NCBI GenBank assembly: GCA_041741455.1
Contig: JBGSJZ010000071.1
Span: forward strand, 1 to 64,000
Length of the DNA stretch: 64,000 bases
Source of the DNA: CALESS01 sp041741455
GTDB taxonomy: Bacteria; Chloroflexota; Anaerolineae; Anaerolineales; Anaerolineaceae
Direction: 5' to 3'
Positions 61,633-64,000 of the stretch are shown here, piece by piece. Position 1 is the first letter of the stretch; each line of letters begins with the position of its first letter. The translations under genes were made by a program, and so were the position numbers. The notes beneath the pieces are model-generated. The model did no database searches. It saw only the letters and a list, made by a program, of their open reading frames with translations, and was not told where the DNA came from.

Positions 61633-61679
61633 AATGCACCATCAACCAGCAAGTAAAATCCGGTGGATGGTGCATTTGG
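61633..61679 (+). terminator. Terminator of the glycosyltransferase pair
   Basis: AATGCACCATC pairs with GATGGTGCATT (11 bp, about 22-nt loop), followed by TGGTCTCTT, 52 nt after the GT2 stop. Confidence 0.6.
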
Positions 61680-61726
61680 TCTCTTAAAGTGGTTAACAAG
61701 GGATGGCGCACCGATTCCGCCCCGTG

Positions 61727-61732
61727 TATAAT
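61727..61732 (+). promoter_or_regulatory. -10 box, leaderless promoter of the CcrM-type methylase
   Basis: TATAAT is followed by 7 nt and the ATG at 61740. No ribosome site is present. Confidence 0.65.
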
Positions 61733-61739
61733 GGAATCC

Positions 61740-62867
61740 ATGACTTCGATTCCCCTGCCCTTGGATACGATCCTGGAAGGCGACTGCCTGGAATGGCTGG
61801 AACGCCTGCCGGAAAAAAGCATCGACCTGATCTTTGCTGACCCACCGTATAACCTGCAACTTCAGCAGGAACTCTGGCGGCCCAACATGACCCGCGTGGA
61901 TGCGGTGAATGACGCTTGGGACCGCTTTGCCAGCTTTGAATCCTACGATGAATTCAGCCGGGCCTGGCTGGGTGCTTGTCGCCGGGTCCTTAAAGACGAT
62001 GGCTCTCTGTGGGTCATTGGCAGTTACCACAACATCTTCCGGGTGGGGGCGGTTTTGCAGGACCTGGGCTACTGGATTTTGAATGACGTCATCTGGGTCA
62101 AGACCAACCCGATGCCCAATTTCCGCGGGGTCCGTTTCACCAACGCCCACGAGACCTTGATCTGGGCCAGCAAATCCAAGGGCAGTCGCTACACCTTCAA
62201 CCACCGGGCGATGAAAGCCGCCAACGATGACCTGCAGATGCGCTCGGATTGGCTGATGCCGATCTGTACCGGGGATGAACGCTTGAAACGCAATGGCAAA
62301 AAAGTCCATCCGACCCAAAAGCCAGAGTCACTGCTGCACCGCATCATCCTGGCCTCCAGCAAGCCGGGGGATGTGCTGCTCGACCCGTTCTTTGGCAGCG
62401 GCACCAGCGGGGCGGTGGCCAAGAAGCTCGGCCGCCACTGGATCGGCATCGAGCGCGAGCCGGGCTATATTGAAAGCGCCCGCCAGCGGATTGAAATGAT
62501 TCCAGCACCAGATCTGTCTGACGAGGATCAGGTCCTGCCGCCGCCGGTGCGCCGCGAGCCGCGCTTGCCAGTGGGGAGCTTGATTGAGACCGGTTTGCTC
62601 CTGCCGGGGCAGGTGCTTTATTTCCGCCGGGATCGAAACCTGCCAGCACGCCTGCGGGCGGATGGCTGGCTGACCATCGATGGCCTGGCAGGTTCCATCC
62701 ATAAGGTGGCAGCTCAGCTTTCCGGAGGCGGCCCATCCAACGGCTGGGAACTGTGGTTCTTTGAAGATGCCGGGGGCGAATTGCACCCACTGGATGTCCT
62801 GCGCCAGCAATATCGTAAACTCAGCCTGACGCCATTGGAACTCAGTGCGGAAGAAGAAGTAGATTAG
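61740..62867 (+). CDS. CcrM/HinfI-type adenine DNA methyltransferase with RAMA domain
   Basis: This 375-residue protein has motif IV DPPYNLQ (34-37), then the CcrM-like series RRVLKDDGSLWVIGSYHNIFRVG and NPMPNFRGVRFTNAHETLIWA, and motif I DPFFGSGTSG (215-222). A C-terminal RAMA domain (about 275-360) reads VGSLIETGLLLPGQVLYF...ADGWLTIDGLAGSIHKVA. This subgroup methylates adenine in GANTC-like sites in known members. No endonuclease gene is adjacent, so it is probably an orphan regulatory methylase. The start is set by the -10 box. Confidence 0.9.
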   Translation: MTSIPLPLDTILEGDCLEWLERLPEKSIDLIFADPPYNLQLQQELWRPNMTRVDAVNDAWDRFASFESYDEFSRAWLGACRRVLKDDGSLWVIGSYHNIFRVGAVLQDLGYWILNDVIWVKTNPMPNFRGVRFTNAHETLIWASKSKGSRYTFNHRAMKAANDDLQMRSDWLMPICTGDERLKRNGKKVHPTQKPESLLHRIILASSKPGDVLLDPFFGSGTSGAVAKKLGRHWIGIEREPGYIESARQRIEMIPAPDLSDEDQVLPPPVRREPRLPVGSLIETGLLLPGQVLYFRRDRNLPARLRADGWLTIDGLAGSIHKVAAQLSGGGPSNGWELWFFEDAGGELHPLDVLRQQYRKLSLTPLELSAEEEVD

Positions 62868-62868
62868 T

Positions 62869-62910
62869 CTTTCTGCATTCTCTGTGTTCTCGGTGCCTCC
62901 TTGGTAAAAA
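62869..62910. repeat. ACACAGAG-type low-complexity intergenic sequence
   Basis: On the minus strand this reads ACCAAGGAGGCACCGAGA followed by ACACAGAGAATGCAG. It resembles the purine-rich AACACGGA elements in style, but the unit is different. It lies between the methylase stop and the tsaE -10 box. Confidence 0.4.
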
Positions 62911-62916
62911 GTGATT

Positions 62917-62922
62917 TATAAT
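62917..62922 (+). promoter_or_regulatory. -10 box, near-leaderless promoter of tsaE
   Basis: TATAAT is followed by 8 nt and the tsaE ATG at 62931. No ribosome site is present. Confidence 0.6.
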
Positions 62923-62930
62923 TCACCCGT

Positions 62931-63425
62931 ATGCCTATTCTCGACTCTCGTACATTTGAGTTTTTCAGCCGCGGCCCAGAGCAGACCCGCCGCCTGGGTA
63001 TTCGCCTGGGCGCGTTGGTTCGGCCGGGCGACCTGATTTGCCTGTCCGGTGACCTGGGGGCGGGCAAAACCACCCTGGTACAGGGTATGGCGCAGGGCTT
63101 CGGGTCCTTGGATGCCGTTTCCAGCCCAACCTTTGTCATCGTCAATCAATACCGCCGGCCAGATGGGGCGGTGCTGTCGCACCTGGATGCCTACCGCCTG
63201 CAAAATGCCTACGAGGGCGAGGATCTGGATCTGTACCTGATGCTGGAGCGCGGCGCCCTGGTGGTGGAGTGGCCGGAGCGGATCGACGCCGCTCTGCCCG
63301 TTGACCGCCTGTGGGTCAAGCTGCGCTACATGGCTGAAGAACAACGCGGCATGCAATTCAACTCGCACGGCAAACGCTACGAAGCGCTGCTGAGCGCATT
63401 TCGTCGCCAGGTTTTGGGAGGATAA
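62931..63425 (+). CDS. tsaE: tRNA threonylcarbamoyladenosine synthesis ATPase TsaE
   Basis: This 164-residue protein has Walker A GDLGAGKT (40-47), VSSPTFVIVNQY, LSHLDAYRL and LVVEWPERI of TsaE. It works with TsaB and TsaD to put the t6A modification on tRNAs that read ANN codons. The next gene, tsaB, starts 1 nt after its stop. Confidence 0.95.
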   Translation: MPILDSRTFEFFSRGPEQTRRLGIRLGALVRPGDLICLSGDLGAGKTTLVQGMAQGFGSLDAVSSPTFVIVNQYRRPDGAVLSHLDAYRLQNAYEGEDLDLYLMLERGALVVEWPERIDAALPVDRLWVKLRYMAEEQRGMQFNSHGKRYEALLSAFRRQVLGG

Positions 63426-63426
63426 T

Positions 63427-64000
63427 ATGCTGCTGGCCCTGGATACTTCCACACAATGGATTGGCCTGGCGCTATTCGACGGCGTACAGGTGCTGGGCGA
63501 AGAGATCTGGCAAACCCACAACCATCACACGGTGGAAATTGCCCCGGCTATTCAACGCCTGATGAGCCGTTGTGCCGTGCTACCTTCCGCACTGGAGGGG
63601 ATTGGCGTGGCACTGGGACCAGGTTCCTTCACCAGCCTGCGCATCGGGCTGGCGGTGGCAAAGGGCATGGCGCTGGCGTTGCACCTGCCAGTGGCTGGCA
63701 TCCCCTCGCTGGACGTGCTGGCGGCTGGCCAACCCCTGCGGGATCTGCCGCTGGCTGCTGTACTCCAATCCGGCCGCAACAAGCTGGCCCTGGGTTGGTA
63801 CGATGCGGTGGACGGTGCCTGGCAGAGCCGCGGCGAGGCCGAAGTAACCACCGCCGAAGCCCTGACCGCCAGCATCCACAAACCGACGCTGGTGGCCGGT
63901 GAGTTGACTGCTGCCGAGCGCCAGACCCTGGCGCGCAAGCGCCGCAACGTGGTGCTGGCCTCCCCCGCTCAATCCATGCGCCGCCCGTCGGTGCTGGCAG
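63427..64000 (+). CDS. tsaB: tRNA threonylcarbamoyladenosine synthesis protein TsaB (partial)
   Basis: The first 191 codons are present and the gene is cut by the window edge. It opens LLALDTSTQWIGLALF and has the family motif GIGVALGPGSFTSLRIGLAVAKGMAL. TsaB is the inactive ASKHA-fold partner of TsaD. The ATG is 1 nt after the tsaE stop, so translation is coupled. Confidence 0.93.
   Translation, partial: MLLALDTSTQWIGLALFDGVQVLGEEIWQTHNHHTVEIAPAIQRLMSRCAVLPSALEGIGVALGPGSFTSLRIGLAVAKGMALALHLPVAGIPSLDVLAAGQPLRDLPLAAVLQSGRNKLALGWYDAVDGAWQSRGEAEVTTAEALTASIHKPTLVAGELTAAERQTLARKRRNVVLASPAQSMRRPSVLA

Overview
The window is a dense, roughly 57% GC bacterial chromosome segment with about 66 protein genes. 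No tRNA, rRNA, CRISPR array or prophage was recognised. The gene content suggests the phylum Chloroflexota, class Anaerolineae. The signs are many lipoproteins with Thr/Pro-rich linkers, a secreted amylase ending in a YLPLI-type tail, DUF4405 and DUF333 proteins, PAS/GAF-rich c-di-GMP enzymes, and an SSB-DUF3467-translin gene string. This assignment is inference from gene style, not from a marker gene.

Layout. 1-137 is the 5' end of a group II intron (minus strand) that leaves the window, sitting directly behind the intrinsic terminator of a YdcZ-type transporter gene. 0.8-3.5 kb: an ACP / fatty-acyl-AMP ligase / histidine phosphatase operon. 3.6-7.4 kb: small membrane proteins and a polyferredoxin operon behind a three-repeat response-regulator-like promoter. 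7.5-11.5 kb: a polytopic glycosyltransferase-like protein, an SGNH-like lipoprotein, and a DUF4405 protein with an internal Tat-like signal. 11.6-16.7 kb: a 1723-residue multidomain amylase. 17-19.4 kb: a ClpA/ClpC-type unfoldase. 20-28 kb: Lon-substrate-domain, GNAT-Nudix fusion, duplicated DUF333 lipoproteins and small membrane proteins. 28.2-31.4 kb: an MBOAT/SGNH O-acylation operon with a 45-residue accessory gene. 32-34 kb: a DNA methyltransferase and small proteins. 34.2-42.9 kb: a diguanylate cyclase / HD-GYP phosphodiesterase / zinc-ribbon operon. 43-45.7 kb: 5-oxoprolinase subunits and a membrane protein under a palindromic operator. 45.8-51.3 kb: a two-component system and a NAD kinase / zinc-finger / RecN operon. 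51.5-56.1 kb: duplicated membrane proteins, GNATs, a TIGR04076 protein and VanZ. 56.2-58.4 kb: an SSB / DUF3467 / translin / split Cas4-like nuclease operon. 58.5-64 kb: a DppA-type peptidase, two glycosyltransferases, a CcrM-type methyltransferase with a RAMA domain, TsaE and partial TsaB.

The strongest candidate for an undescribed system is the SSB-DUF3467-translin-nuclease operon. In it the Cas4 signature (four cysteines plus H, D, E-x-K and Q-x3-Y) is complete only when two overlapping genes, each with a hydrophobic membrane segment, are read together. Other points of interest are recurrent promoters whose -10 box lies 6-8 nt before the start codon (leaderless mRNAs), a 19-nt motif shared by two distant promoter regions, and a dispersed family of AACACGGA-rich intergenic repeats.

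Start codons were chosen from Shine-Dalgarno sequences, gene overlaps or -10 boxes. Many differ from the longest possible reading frame. Family names are from recognition of motifs by eye; no database search was run.
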